Shown here piece by piece: positions 13,000 through 24,499 of a stretch of DNA of 64,000 nucleotides; position 1 is the stretch's first letter, and every line of letters starts with the position of its first letter. Both the position numbers and the translations under genes were made by a program. Origin of the DNA: Plasmopara viticola. Its lineage: Eukaryota > Oomycota > Peronosporomycetes > Peronosporales > Peronosporaceae. The notes under the pieces are model-generated. The model had not been told where the DNA came from. It made no database searches and worked only from the letters and a program-made list of their open reading frames with translations. The stretch is from the NCBI GenBank assembly GCA_001695595.3, contig MBPM02000066.1, positions 434,001-498,000 of the forward strand. The letters are read 5' to 3'.

Positions 13000-13239
13000 A
13001 TGCATGCTTTCTTTGATGAAGTTCAAGTCAAGCTCGGGAGCCTGCATTTCGTTCAAGCATTCGAAGAAACCACCTTGCAAATTAAAGCCATAGAATCACA
13101 AGTTCGCGCGATTTCTCACACCGCTCGATCGCCAAAGTGCTCTCATTGCGCAGTTAACACACTCTTTAGGGGTTGTATTGAATGTGACAAAGCTCATAAC
13201 CAATCTTCAATAAATTGCAAGTGCACGAGATGCGCTTAA
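13000..13239 (+). CDS. Hypothetical Cys-rich 79-residue frame, probably a fragment
   Basis: A plus-strand frame of 79 residues has a cysteine-rich tail: CSHC, then CIEC, then CKCTRC within the last 33 residues, spaced like a small zinc-binding fold. The N-terminal half is helical and charged. A different frame (12,744-13,016) overlaps its start, so this may be the end of a longer gene broken by a frameshift. The family was not recognised. Confidence 0.25.
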   Translation: MHAFFDEVQVKLGSLHFVQAFEETTLQIKAIESQVRAISHTARSPKCSHCAVNTLFRGCIECDKAHNQSSINCKCTRCA

Positions 13240-14549
13240 AATGCTTTAACTCTCGCTCGATTGAAATGCGCGCGCAAGCCAAAAGCTTGTGTCTAATGTG
13301 CCAATTTGATTTCTGAACTGCTACGTCGGGTATTCTGGGTGACAAAAACACCGTTATTCCATGTTCAAAAATACTTGGCGTGTGGCAAGCGCACACTTTA
13401 AAAAGATAACACACTGATAGTTCTGCAGGAAAACGTGAGCGTGGAATCCGTGCTCAAGGTTACTCAAAAGTGCGGAGTCTTGGTGCTAGGACTGTACGCC
13501 AAAAGCTGACAAAATGATTTGAAGCGCTAAATACAAAATAAGATGAAGCTGTAATTTGTGCTCGCACTTCTAAACATTCCAAACGTATTTGATGAGCGAG
13601 TGGATCCGTACTATTGGTCAAATTCGCTCGATCCATGTTCGCCGGGCTGAAGATTGCCAGTGCGCTATTATCCTGCAACTCATAACCCGCAGCATTATGC
13701 ACACATTGGTGTCGCTTCTGCAGCAGGAGTCAGAGACCTTGAGATGAGCTCTGCTCATGACTCTTACACCTACAGCTCTAGTAATAGAATAAGAAGGCTT
13801 AGTGACTGTACAGATCACAATGATAAAAAGCGCCCATGTCACTGTTTACATTAAAGCGAAGCGTTCTCATATTAGTTTTCAATCAAAGGATTTCCGTCCA
13901 CTTCACAAAAGATGGCATTTATCCTGGCAGCAGCGTCGCGCAATATTACTCACTATGTAATGGGGGTATTTGCCGTCTTTAAATAGGAGCAGAGGAAGCG
14001 GCGGACGCAGCTCAAGTTCCGAAAAATCGTGATTGCGACGACCTAAACGTCTTTTTCGAAATATGAACAGGGTACCTCCATTGTGATATCTCCAGGTCTT
14101 GTCCAACCAGCCTTCAATCCTCTAGCTCGTAGTGTTATCGCTTCACAAGCAGGTTGCTCGACGTGCTCTCCCTGAGACAGATTTTGTGGCACTTCGTACC
14201 CAGAAGATAATTTAGCCCAACCGATGGATCAACGCCCTTAATACGACTTGCCAATAATTCAGTGCGAATGATCTTCTTTTTACTTGGTCCGGGCTTCAGT
14301 ACGACTTACGCAAGCATGGGTTTGTTCAGATCCTTTCAGATTCAGCAAGCGTATACAAAAAGCCCCTTATGGCTATATTACCAATGGTCCAATGAAGTGC
14401 GGGTGAACTTCAATTTTAATTCTTTGCTGCATTTAAAGGTGTTTTTTCATTAAATTTACCACATCTTAAATAAGACTTTGGCTTTTAGTCCTTTTGGAAA
14501 ATATCGTGTCATTTAATCAAAATTATCTCTTACGAGTCTCTAGGCTCTA
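13240..14549. other. No gene seen
   Basis: Only short, overlapping frames on both strands (66-82 residues) with no family resemblance. No repeat linking it to the rest of the window was identified. Confidence 0.4.
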
Positions 14550-15480
14550 GGTCGGTTCGAGAAAAATCTTCAACTCGCTTTTACACAATGGGATGGCTGG
14601 TATTAGCGAGCCGCTCAGCTATTTCTACCCCGTCAAGCCTAGAGCCATAATGTGATGGCGCTGACGGAATGCGATAGTTAACATACCCAATTCTCGTAAA
14701 ATGGTGTGTGGTCTGTAAAGGCAGCAATGGCATTGCTCAAAGCAAACCAGCAAGTGAGACCATGCTGCCTGAACGCCTTAACATATCCGCACGCACACTG
14801 CAAATAGTCCGCTAAATCTGACCTGGCCCAGTGTGGACATGTCCCACCCGGTACTAATTACCGTGTAACCTTTTACGAAAAGGGGCCCTAAGGCAGAGGC
14901 CTCGGTTTAATATAACTGACGATAGAGACGTTCCTGTTGGCAAGAGATACATTAAAGATCCAGCGCTGCTGTTTCGACACCGGACCGTAATTGGCAAAAT
15001 TGCTAAGTAGGCCTTTTTGCTCAATTTGTTATCAAATGTCGTGCTGCTTACCGAGTCCCTCAGAAACCAGCTCAAGCCCATTCTAATGGACTGCAAACAG
15101 CGTAACGGCACAAGTAAGCTCGTTTATGGTACGGCAGCATTTGGCGGGGGTTCGCCATTGCTTGTGCGCACATACTTGTAAGCTCATCTATACAGCTCCA
15201 GCCATTGAAAGAAAGGCAATGTCTTCTCTCGATTTATATTACCGTCAAGCGGTATAATGTAAGCCTTGAAGTAAGTTATTTATTATATGTCACCCTGATT
15301 ACAACAGCCCAGCGTTTATCAAGAGTCAATGCAGTCTCGCGCTTGACCGCCCCGGTAAATTTTTGCTTGTGTTATAATGCTCATTGCATTTTAGGGCTTT
15401 TTTTCAAAAATACGCACGTATCACATAGCGCATAGGTATAACGTATCAAAGTAGATACAAACGAGGTCACAGTTGTGGTA
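14550..15480. repeat. Diverged copy of the intergenic block at 36,300-36,930
   Basis: This stretch aligns in order with 36,300-36,930 and 49,250-49,860. Landmarks are cagctatttctayccccgt near 14,620 (36,330), a minus-strand frame at 14,854-15,111 matching the frame at 36,540-36,863, and tagcgcataggyat followed by acaaacgaggtcaca near 15,428-15,468 (36,870-36,917). Identity is visibly lower than between the two right-hand copies, so this is an older duplicate. It shows that the intergenic block of the effector array also existed to the left of gene 1. Confidence 0.6.
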
Positions 15481-15487
15481 GGAGCAT

Positions 15488-15529
15488 CGGCTAACGATCA
15501 TTATTCTTCGGCTAACGATCATTATTCTT
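15488..15529. repeat. 21-bp perfect tandem duplication
   Basis: The 21 bases starting cggctaacgatc at 15,488 are repeated exactly from 15,509. Non-coding. A second, imperfect duplication of about 40 bp (aggccaga.t.agtgtctgta) follows at about 15,757-15,830. From 15,831 to 17,659 I see only short frames without recognisable content. Confidence 0.9.
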
Positions 15530-17659
15530 AATTTTAAGTCATATGGTGACGCCTACTCTGAAGAGAAGGCGAATGGCGTACAGCAGTGCCGAATATGACA
15601 AAGTCACACGTCATAAAGAGTAAGCTCTGTGTCAGGACAAGATATAAGTCGATCAGCTTACAATTGTCGAAATCGGGATTCTGCCACGCGAACTCATTCT
15701 TTGTTCTCTGCTCGACGCGTCACAGACAACACTGTACGATTGCTTTAACTTCAGCTAGGCCAGAGTAAGTGTCTGTAATAGACTTCATTTAGCGAGGCCA
15801 GAATTAGTGTCTGTACCAGACTTTTATGGTAAACGCTTCTGGATGTGGTCCAATTTATACTGAAAAGAGTCGATTCCTTCTTCAGCTTAATTTTTGGCTT
15901 TGCTATCGACCTTACAATTCCTTTGAGCTCTGCTACAGACATATTGTTCAGCTTAAGCCGAGCCTTTGACCGTACCGGCATCCCTGCATGTCTGGATAGC
16001 CTGAAAAGACGCATCTGTGGCCGTACACCATCTCAGTTGCTTCAAAAGCTTATTACTGAGTCCTATTGTTTTTTACAGACACAAGAAGAAATATAGAATC
16101 ATGCAGTTTTCAGTCCGTCCTTGATACAGCTATCGCAATACACAATTACAGACAGATGAAAACATCCGGTCATTAAAAAGGCGTGAAGAACTCATCATAA
16201 AATTGCTTTTACCTCTTGTTTCAATTATCCTACGCTTTGATCCCCTCGGAATTTTGTATCTCGTAGTAGTGAACTAAATTGTAACATAAGTAAAGTTTAA
16301 GTAATAAAGAGTAATGAGGAGTTAAACAATAAGCAAGATATACATTGAGGATCAAGTTGATATTTAAAGACACATGTTTCTGAATCCGGTGTTTTAGTGA
16401 TGACGGATGCATTATGGTAAACATTTGCAGACACAAGGGCAATCGCCGATAAATCGGTATCTAAGAATTCATGTTTAATATGAGAAAAAAAGGCTTAAAA
16501 GCTCTAGATAGCAAAATGTTTTGCAAATTAAGAACAGAAGTTGTATTATTTACGTTTAAGATACTCGAAATATACTATGTGGGCAATTCCAGCATCTAAC
16601 TCATTTTCGTCGACTAATTAGGAATAAACACACTGCACAAATACTCGGATTAAATACCTTAAATTTTATCCATTATAGTATCCCGCATTTAGAAATATCA
16701 GTAATCTTTTTGGTGGATGCAGGCTGTTGGCTGTTGCAGAGAGTATGCGCGTGGTGAGAGCTTGACACCCTTCCTGGCAAGTTTCCAATACGTTTTGTGG
16801 TGGCTTCAGTGTGCCCATAGTAGCAACATAGTTACACAAATGGTCTTTGACATTGTTTCTTTTGTAAACTATAAAATTAATTTTTTGTGCCCCACCGAGA
16901 TCAGAAATTTTCGAAGCCACAATTTTTGGTCTCACCAATTTCTGATTAAAACTTTTAGTACTGCTCCGGGGGCAACAATTATAAAGGATTCGATTATTTT
17001 CGCGACACGTTTACGATAATTTGTGGCATTATTTGCGACATTCTTTCCCAGCAAACTGTCTTTTGCGTTAAATTCCTGGGTTGTCAGCGTATATCTTGAC
17101 CTGAAACCTGAGCGCAGCAAAACTGTTTATCTCCAGCGCCAAATACATAATTTTGATATTGACGATATTGACGCAAGGCGACAGCTTCAATATTATTGCC
17201 TTGTGTGAGCAATTAGGTTGACATTTTTTTGGCATTTGCGATCGGTGGTAAGAGGCTGATGATCTGAATGAATGATATATTATGAAGGAAGGGCTGTACG
17301 GTCCGTGCATATGGCTGAGAGCAGGAGTCATACCTGAAGGAAGTATGACGAAGCAATATCTAGTAGAGCTCGAGAGAGAACGCTCTCAAATACGCTAAGC
17401 TGGCCAACATCCAAATTTAAAAATAGACGTCATCGCAACTTATCTACTTAACTAGTGATCAAAGGCGCGTGTGACGAAAGTGTGAACGATACATATAGGT
17501 ATTACATTTGAAGGTAGTCACAAAAAGTTGTCGTTTGACGAAATATCAAAGAAAAAGGACCAAAAAAGTGGAAAATTTTCATGGATGAAGGATGAGCACA
17601 GGGCGAAAAAAGGTAAAGTTGTTGTCAGCCGACTTTACCTGTTGGCTGTAGTACGAGAC

Positions 17660-17757
17660 GCGCACGCGACAGCAGCTTAATGAAAGCAAGCACTATAGTG
17701 AATTGGTATGCACTTGTCTATAGTGCGCACGCGACAGCAGCTCAATGAAAGCAAGCC
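17660..17757. repeat. Dispersed repeat present as a 65-bp tandem pair
   Basis: A motif beginning gcgcacgcgacagcagc, followed by aatgaaagcaagc, occurs at 17,660 and again 65 bp later at 17,725. Relatives sit 3' of the other genes: same orientation at 25,070-25,130 and 60,605-60,660, inverted at 37,721-37,778 and 50,611-50,668. It recurs near effector-gene 3' ends and may be the end of an old mobile element. No terminal inverted repeats were established. Confidence 0.7.
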
Positions 17758-18459
17758 CTTTTATGCACTAGTTAGTAGTCGTAGATGCACTTTTCGTAGC
17801 TTTGGAGCTGTTAAGGATAGATACGAGCGTTATAGAGATTGGTTTTGCTTCAGTCTGAACGTTTACTCCGACGTCAACTGAATTATATCATTGCCGAGAC
17901 GTGACCAGTACGCCGAATGTGCTGCTCAGTATCAACGCACTAACGGCTAGAGAATTTTAAGTGCACTTGTACAGTTTGTTTTCTCACACTATAGATAGGT
18001 TCTAACTAAGATCATTGATTCATATTTATCTCCTTACAACTTGATATACCCATCTTGACTCTCATATCCCTATTGCAGTTTATTAGGGCTGAGTGTCATG
18101 GTGAGTAAGTGTGTACCACGCCACCCACGAGTGTCATGACACAGACCGAATCAGATGAGAAAGGAGCCATTTGTTACAGTTCTGCTCATTGCTCTTGAGC
18201 AGGGGCAATAAGGCACATGCCACGCCAGATCGGAGAGAAAGGTCATTCTTTACGGATCCAGTAGCGACAATGTTGAAGTCTAATTGTGTGCTACTGTAAG
18301 CGTCCACATGGTGGCCGAATAGCGTGCTGTGAAGCCATCGAGAGGGTGACAAATTGCCGCCACGTGCAAGTTTCATGTTACAACCGACAGCCTGTACCTG
18401 CTAGAGAGATTTTACGTATTGGGGGCTACTACAAAAGGAAAACAAACGAATATATCTGA
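17758..18459. other. 3' flank of gene 1, no gene seen
   Basis: This is the downstream flank of gene 1. An 80-residue minus-strand frame at 18,134-18,376 has no recognisable content. No clear polyadenylation signal could be chosen with confidence. Confidence 0.4.
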
Positions 18460-21400
18460 TCAAGTTACGCGCGAAATGTGTCTGTTCTTACAATAGTCAG
18501 CAAACGCATCGACAAGTATCTTCTCCGAGTCTTCACCTTCATAATTCTGTAAGACCTGGTTAACAGCATTGAATGTGTTCTCTTCGAGCGCCCACTCGTC
18601 GAACATCTCGTGAAGCAACATAATGGCGTTGCTATTCAGTGCTTCATTCTTCATTGCCAATTTAAACTTGTCCAATATAGTATACAATCGAAAGCTGCTT
18701 GTTATCAAAGTGATCGCATTGCAGCCGCCAGACTTTGAACAACTTGGGCCAATGATCGGAGAAATGTAACTGATCCAAGCATCGATCAGATCAATCTCTT
18801 CTCGTGTCGAGCCAAGCTTTAAGATTTCCACTGGATCAATTGCCGTGTCGGACTTGACTATCCACATCACCTCCATCTCTCCTTCACCCTTCGCCTTGAT
18901 CAAAAAGTTAGTCAGATCTTTCATATCGTGATACTCTAATAGCCTTTGCATCACAGTATCTCTGTAGTTGCGATTGTTGACATGGCTAAAGTCAAATGAA
19001 TACTTGATATACGCTTTAAATTTCCTGTTTGTCAACACTTTTGCGTCTGTAAGACTGTTATCCAATTCATCGAGTATACCGTCTGGATTTTTCATGGTAT
19101 CCCGCCACCATTGTTCCATTTCTGTGCGAAGCCGCTCGGCGACTTTCTCCCATTTCTTTGCAACTTTTGTCGCAAAAATCGCTTTATCCACAAGTTCCTC
19201 GTTGAATTGAGCAACTAAGATGGAGTAGAGCGATATTGCCTCATTTGGGTTTGCCTTTTCAAACTCATTCACATATCGAATCCACGCAAGCATTCTTGGC
19301 TGAAAAACATCATCCTGGTCTGAGACAAACCACTTGAAGACATCGCGCGGTGCTTTCTTATGATAAATCCAATGTTTCATCTGCATGCTCTGAACACTTT
19401 TAGCAAATTGCTTGTTCGTTTGCTGACGCGTAGCCGCTTCAATCACTTGTGCCGCTATTCCATCCCCAAAGTGAGCGGTGAGGACGGCGACCATACTCAT
19501 TTGGTCCAACGGGTTCTCCTCGTTATAGTTGTCGATGGAAGTCTTACATACAGCGAACGCAAGGCCACTCGTGATGTCCTTCTCCTTAAATTCCCTTGTG
19601 ATAATGCCCTCCTTTGAAGATCGACCATCCCAACGGCTGTATTTCTCGTATGTCTTCAAAAGATTCTCAAAAATGATTGGGTTATCCCCGTTTGAATGGA
19701 GCAATTTGGCGACTGCCTCGGACGGCATCATGTTATTAAACCAGGACCGTAGCAGCATGGCTTGCAATCGCTCGGCATCGTCCGATTCTTTTTCAATTCC
19801 CTCAACGGCAAACGTAGCCAGCATGAGGTCCGAGAAATAGGCCCTTAAAGGTCCAACCGGATCGAGCAACGACTCGGATGAACGCTTGCTAAATACTTCT
19901 AGAAACTTTATGTACCTGTAAATAATAGCCAGACCTTGCGACTTGGGATCTAAGAGCTCGATGACCTGGTTTGGGGTCATCCCAGAATTCACCCAAAACT
20001 GCATCTGCTCGGTCTCCAGTTGTTTGGCGGTTCTCGCAAGATCCGGTACCGCTTTTGCTGCTTCAATCACTGTCGATGCATCACGATGGCCCAGGCGAGC
20101 AGTGAGTGCTGCAAGCAAACTCAGTGGCTCTCTGGTATTCGCCTTGTTATAGAGACGAGTGTAAGCGTCGATGGCAGCAAGCACCGAGCCGTCGTGCAGA
20201 TTCATCTTAACGTCTGGGGAGGTAAGCACATGAAGCATGTCCGGTGTAATGTCTCCAGTAGAATGTCCCAACCGGATGATTTCTGTTGTAGAAAGCGGGC
20301 CAAGGTTTTCGTGAAAGGCACTGTACGTCTTCAAAAGAGAAACAAACAGGTGCTTCTTCTCCTTTTGATTGAGCTGCGCTTCGACGTCATCGGGAGTTCT
20401 CATTTCCTCGAACCAGCGCCAAACCAACAATTTTTCTAATCGTTTGGCATTGACCAAATCTATTGGCGTTGCCTCCACGACAAACAAGGCCAATTCATCA
20501 TCACGAAAGTGTTTCCTCAACGGCTTAAATAGGTCAAATGCTAATTTTGGGTCACGTGATATGGATCTGTCGTGAAATTCAACCCACTTATAGACTGAAT
20601 CTGGGCTTCTGGAATCAAAGTTCAGCAACTTAAAAACTTGGTCCGGGCTTCTTCCAACGTCCATCCAGAACTGGATCTGCTCCGTCTCCAATTGCTTGGC
20701 GGTTTTCGCAAGATCTGGCAGCGCTTTTGCTGCTTCAATTACTGTCGACGCATCCTTAAAGCCGAGTCGGGCCGTGAGTACTGCAAGCAAGCTCAGTGGC
20801 TTGTTAGGGTTTACCTCGTTGTAGACCTCGACATAAGCTTTAATGGCGGCAAGCACACGGCCGTCGTGCAGGTTCATGTTCTTATTGGAGGATGTGAGCA
20901 CATTGACCTTATCACGAGCAGCGATGACCGTCGACGTAGAAGGAAAGCCGAGGTCCATGTGGAATTTGGTGTATGTCTTCAATAGACGAACAAAAAAGCG
21001 CTTCTTCTTCTCATTTTGATACAAATGTGCTTCGAGCTCCTTAGGTGTCTTCATCTCCTCAAACCAGCGCCGCATCAGTATATTCTCATATTGGTTGGCG
21101 TTCTCTAGCTTTTCCGATGTCGCCATTACGACAAACATGGCCAGCACGTCGTCATTGAAGTATTCCATCAATTTTTCGAACGGATCGAATGCTAACTCTG
21201 GGTGACGTAGACTGTACATGTTACAAAATTTTAACCACTTATAACCCAACGTCCGACTTTTAAAATCCAGCAGCTTGGAAACTTGGTCTGGAGTCTTTCC
21301 AGTGTCGATCCAGAACTGGATTTGCTCGGCCTCCAATACTTTGGCAATTTGCATCGTCTCGTCTATTTTCATAACACTGTCAATGATCGTCGATGCTTCG

Positions 21401-22860
21401 CGATCTCCATAGCGGACAGTAAGTGCCGCAAGCAAGCTCAGTTTTTCAATGGGCTGATTCTTGTTGTGATTGGAAATAATAGTATTCAGCTCAGCAAACA
21501 CTGAGTTGCACCACTTCTCGTCCCTGAAGACAGAAGTAGGCTTCGACCCACTATTAATCGAACTCTGCGATGGAGAAGCAAACTTATTGTACAATTTTTT
21601 GTACCGTTTCAAAATAGAGGCAAAGTTGTGGCTCTTGCTATCAAGGAATTTGAGAGACTCCACCTCAAAAAGCGTCTCAAGTTGATCCGGAGTCTTCAAG
21701 CTGTTGAACCAATTCCGCATCAGACTGGCTTTTAACAGCTCGGCCGAGTCTTTTTCCAGGTCTGATTCGCTCGTAAGGAACTTTAACATCCTAGTGTCAA
21801 AATTGAGACTGGTGTGAGAGTACATATTCTTCAATAATTTGATCGGATACAATGAAGCCTCTTTTTCATGCTTGCTCAACACTTTGATAAATTTCAGCCA
21901 TCTGCCGATCATCGCTATCTCAGACAATTCTAGCAGTGGTGACCCGATCCTCAATAGCTGAGCAACCTCGTCCGGTGATTTACGAGCGTCCACCCAGTAT
22001 TTGATCTGCCTAGTCTCAAGATATTTGGCAAGATCTGTCATTTCTTCGAAAGCCGACATCGACTTGGCGGTATCGATCATCTGCGCCACGCGAAAATCGC
22101 CAAAGCAAATAGTGAGTGCCGCCAGCAACCTCAGTCGCTCAGTCGGATGCTTTGTATTGTAGATACGAACGTATGTATCGAAAGCCGCGAGCAACTTGCC
22201 GTTGTACAGATCTTCTTCCTTAATATCTGAAGTGAGCATTTTAAACATGTCAGCTGTACTCGACTCGTCACCAGCCCAGTCCTTGAGTACTTTTTCCTGC
22301 TTCTTAAAATTCAAATGATCGAGCAATTTCTTGTACTTGTCCCAATCCGAACGAATGGCTTCCATCGCATCGACAACTGCTGGCGCCGTGTGGTCGGGCT
22401 CAGTCTCGAGTAATTTAAGATAATTTCGCAATGATTGGGCCTTATCGGTGACAGCGTCCAAGTAGTTCGCATTTCCCGAGAGTAGAAGAAGTGCTTTGTG
22501 CACTTTATCCTTAGTGCTTACAGGAAACGGGATCTCACTCGCCTGTGCTTCACTACTTAAGTCCGGTGCGAGGTTTTTCAATACATTTACGTTGTTGACG
22601 ACGCCCATGACAGGATCAATGTCATCGATTAGGGCTTCTTCCAATTCAGCCGACCATTTGGCGACATTAATTGTCCTTGCTTCATCATCGACATCCGCAA
22701 GAGCTCTAAAGAATTTCTTGGCATCATGCCGATTGTTCACCGTAAAAGATAGCATCTTCTGAATATTAGGTACGGCCCGGTTAGACGTTGCGGTCGAAAT
22801 TGCATGGACGTATTTTATTAAAAGAACGGCGTTGAGTATCGTGGCGGGTTGAGGGCGCAT
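18460..22860 (-). CDS. RXLR-like LWY tandem-repeat effector, gene 1
   Basis: An uninterrupted frame of 1,466 residues. The N-terminus (MRPQPATILNAVLLIKYVHA) looks like a short signal peptide with cleavage near residue 20-24. The RXLR position (49-52) reads KFFR and is followed by the acidic motif DDEAR at 58-62, so the canonical RXLR is degenerate. From about residue 170 the protein is a chain of (L)WY-type modules. W-motif helices recur near 195, 289, 384, 517, 599, 732, 816, 956, 1040, 1164, 1251 and 1333, each followed by a Y-type helix, with L-type helices (LSLLAALTARLG) between pairs. Established: oomycete LWY effectors such as PSR2 are secreted into plant cells, and some recruit host PP2A. 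Inference: this protein is also a host-targeted scaffold-like effector. Its first third differs most from the paralogs, but residues of modules 9-11 are nearly identical to gene 2. The start was chosen because it aligns with genes 2-4 and directly precedes the signal peptide. Confidence 0.86.
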   Translation of the reverse strand: MRPQPATILNAVLLIKYVHAISTATSNRAVPNIQKMLSFTVNNRHDAKKFFRALADVDDEARTINVAKWSAELEEALIDDIDPVMGVVNNVNVLKNLAPDLSSEAQASEIPFPVSTKDKVHKALLLLSGNANYLDAVTDKAQSLRNYLKLLETEPDHTAPAVVDAMEAIRSDWDKYKKLLDHLNFKKQEKVLKDWAGDESSTADMFKMLTSDIKEEDLYNGKLLAAFDTYVRIYNTKHPTERLRLLAALTICFGDFRVAQMIDTAKSMSAFEEMTDLAKYLETRQIKYWVDARKSPDEVAQLLRIGSPLLELSEIAMIGRWLKFIKVLSKHEKEASLYPIKLLKNMYSHTSLNFDTRMLKFLTSESDLEKDSAELLKASLMRNWFNSLKTPDQLETLFEVESLKFLDSKSHNFASILKRYKKLYNKFASPSQSSINSGSKPTSVFRDEKWCNSVFAELNTIISNHNKNQPIEKLSLLAALTVRYGDREASTIIDSVMKIDETMQIAKVLEAEQIQFWIDTGKTPDQVSKLLDFKSRTLGYKWLKFCNMYSLRHPELAFDPFEKLMEYFNDDVLAMFVVMATSEKLENANQYENILMRRWFEEMKTPKELEAHLYQNEKKKRFFVRLLKTYTKFHMDLGFPSTSTVIAARDKVNVLTSSNKNMNLHDGRVLAAIKAYVEVYNEVNPNKPLSLLAVLTARLGFKDASTVIEAAKALPDLAKTAKQLETEQIQFWMDVGRSPDQVFKLLNFDSRSPDSVYKWVEFHDRSISRDPKLAFDLFKPLRKHFRDDELALFVVEATPIDLVNAKRLEKLLVWRWFEEMRTPDDVEAQLNQKEKKHLFVSLLKTYSAFHENLGPLSTTEIIRLGHSTGDITPDMLHVLTSPDVKMNLHDGSVLAAIDAYTRLYNKANTREPLSLLAALTARLGHRDASTVIEAAKAVPDLARTAKQLETEQMQFWVNSGMTPNQVIELLDPKSQGLAIIYRYIKFLEVFSKRSSESLLDPVGPLRAYFSDLMLATFAVEGIEKESDDAERLQAMLLRSWFNNMMPSEAVAKLLHSNGDNPIIFENLLKTYEKYSRWDGRSSKEGIITREFKEKDITSGLAFAVCKTSIDNYNEENPLDQMSMVAVLTAHFGDGIAAQVIEAATRQQTNKQFAKSVQSMQMKHWIYHKKAPRDVFKWFVSDQDDVFQPRMLAWIRYVNEFEKANPNEAISLYSILVAQFNEELVDKAIFATKVAKKWEKVAERLRTEMEQWWRDTMKNPDGILDELDNSLTDAKVLTNRKFKAYIKYSFDFSHVNNRNYRDTVMQRLLEYHDMKDLTNFLIKAKGEGEMEVMWIVKSDTAIDPVEILKLGSTREEIDLIDAWISYISPIIGPSCSKSGGCNAITLITSSFRLYTILDKFKLAMKNEALNSNAIMLLHEMFDEWALEENTFNAVNQVLQNYEGEDSEKILVDAFADYCKNRHISRVT

Positions 22861-22917
22861 GGCAGCACAGGGAGGAGACGAAAAGAATGATTGGGGATCC
22901 GCCAGTTATAACAGCAG

Positions 22918-22961
22918 CCAATCAATGTCCTTAATATTATGGTTTGAAGGCATTTGATTGG
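22918..22961 (-). promoter_or_regulatory. Inverted CCAAT-type pair upstream of gene 1
   Basis: CCAATCAA at 22,918-22,925 and TTTGATTGG at 22,953-22,961 form an inverted pair about 58-101 bp upstream of the start codon. The same pair, at similar spacing, lies upstream of genes 2, 3 and 4. Conservation in this promoter, although most of the gene 1 flank has diverged, argues for a binding site. A CCAAT-binding (NF-Y-like) factor is a guess from the core sequence. Confidence 0.5.
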
Positions 22962-23239
22962 GCACCTTTAAATTAGAGTTCTAGCAGTACAATATCGGTC
23001 CAAATGGTCCACACTTTACACACACAGGCAATGCCAATGACAACAAAAAGGCAAGAATTGTTTTTCCAACAATTGTCTATGAAACAAGACTACTATAAAA
23101 GGTGAAGACTAGTCTTCGTCATGTCATCTGCTTTGCCTATCGCAAAGCAGAGTGTAGCAACTTTCACAACCACACATTCCTCTCTGTTTACAGAATCCTG
23201 GCAGGTTGGCTGCCGCAATATCGAAATCAAGAAATGCTT

Positions 23240-23503
23240 TAAAGCCACTCTCTCATTAACCTATATGACCTCGTTCCTTTTTTTCCTTCCAAGAGGCCGC
23301 CTGGATTCAAGAGATGGAAATCAAGCACGCGTGAAAAGGAATCTTTTACGAAGGTAGACTGGCTATTCACCGAAAATACGATAAGTGGCAGTAATGATGG
23401 CGTTGTGGAGACGCTGCTGGGAGAAATGGGGCCGAATTTATGGTTGTTGGTACCTTCAACTGTACACTTGGCGGCGCTTGTTACAAGTAATACCACAGAG
23501 TAG
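23240..23503 (+). pseudogene. Divergent plus-strand coding relic upstream of gene 1
   Basis: An open frame of about 87 codons lies between stops, ends at 23,501-23,503 and has no ATG in the usable part. It reads like protein (PPGFKRWKSSTREKESFTKV, then GVVETLLGEMGPNLW). The same plus-strand segment is recognisable but broken upstream of gene 2 (about 30,120-30,300) and gene 3 (about 42,980-43,140). It appears to be a remnant of a gene that once stood divergently to the effector gene and was duplicated with it. Family unknown. Confidence 0.4.
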
Positions 23504-23829
23504 GAGTTTCGAGATAAGCCGAGCTTCCAGCCCCCAATCGGCTTCGGTATCTACTCTTCGCGACGAGATACTTAAGCAATGTCCCTACTGTAAAGAGTAT
23601 GATGTATTTGTCTCTCGCCCTTCTAATCCTTCTTAAGACATTAAAATTGAACCACTGGTAAAAAACACCACGCGCTATATTTCACACAAACATTAGAGAC
23701 CACTTGTTTTTGACGTAAAAGAAAAGCACCAGCAAACTGCCACAAAAGAACCAGCAGGTTGCCGTTTGAAAACAATGAGCGGCGGAGCCCACCCGCATTC
23801 TTCACTTAATGAGAGGATCTCTTCACAAA

Positions 23830-24300
23830 GCAGAGAAAAACGAATTTAATAAAGAGCAAACACCAGCCAGTTGCTTAAGCCTCAAAGGAGCACTGCTCGT
23901 GGTGGAACAGCGTAAGAGTTGCTACATCATCTGTGCCTAGTATGCCATGGAATTTTACCCATTGTATGTATGAGATGTCTTGTCAAATCTACTGATTGAA
24001 GCGGGTGGCAAATGTACCACCTTACTGCATGTGGCACGATGATCGTGAGTTTCCAGTACCGAACACGCCAGAAACAAAGTCAAAGTCCCCTATTGCACTG
24101 CAAAAAGCAACTAGACGATCGAAACCCAGCGGATGATATTGACCTTCTTCTTGCTATTCGAAGCAGGTTTTGCATCAATGTGCAGCATATCGGTGTAAGT
24201 TTTGTCGATTTGTCGGAAGCCGTTTGTGCCAAATACTGACACCGTTCACCACATTTATACCAGCAAAGATCAGCGAAACTTCGATCGTTCGTTTTGTCAG
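23830..24300 (+). pseudogene. Second block of the co-duplicated plus-strand relic
   Basis: The plus strand here matches 30,610-30,985 and 43,769-44,140. Shared landmarks are the ctcgtggtg(g/a)(c/a)acagcgta block near 23,898, and the frame ending 24,237-24,239 with INVQHIGVSFVDLSEAV, which corresponds to IDLQQIGVSYLLLSEPI near 44,030-44,090. Frames shift between blocks in every copy, so none is functional. The protein family was not recognised. Confidence 0.4.
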
Positions 24301-24499
24301 CAGACTCCAGCTTAATTCAGCCATCAGAAAAGATCATAGTGTGCACTATCGTGCATAATTTTTGTTTCCTTTTAGCTTCGAAATGAAGTTTTCATTTTGT
24401 ATTTATGGAAACTGCTCTTCAAGCATACCGCTGCGGTGCTCAGTACGCAGTCGAAGACTGTAGAAGCACCTACCGAAGCAGGTTTCTGAAATATTTGAT

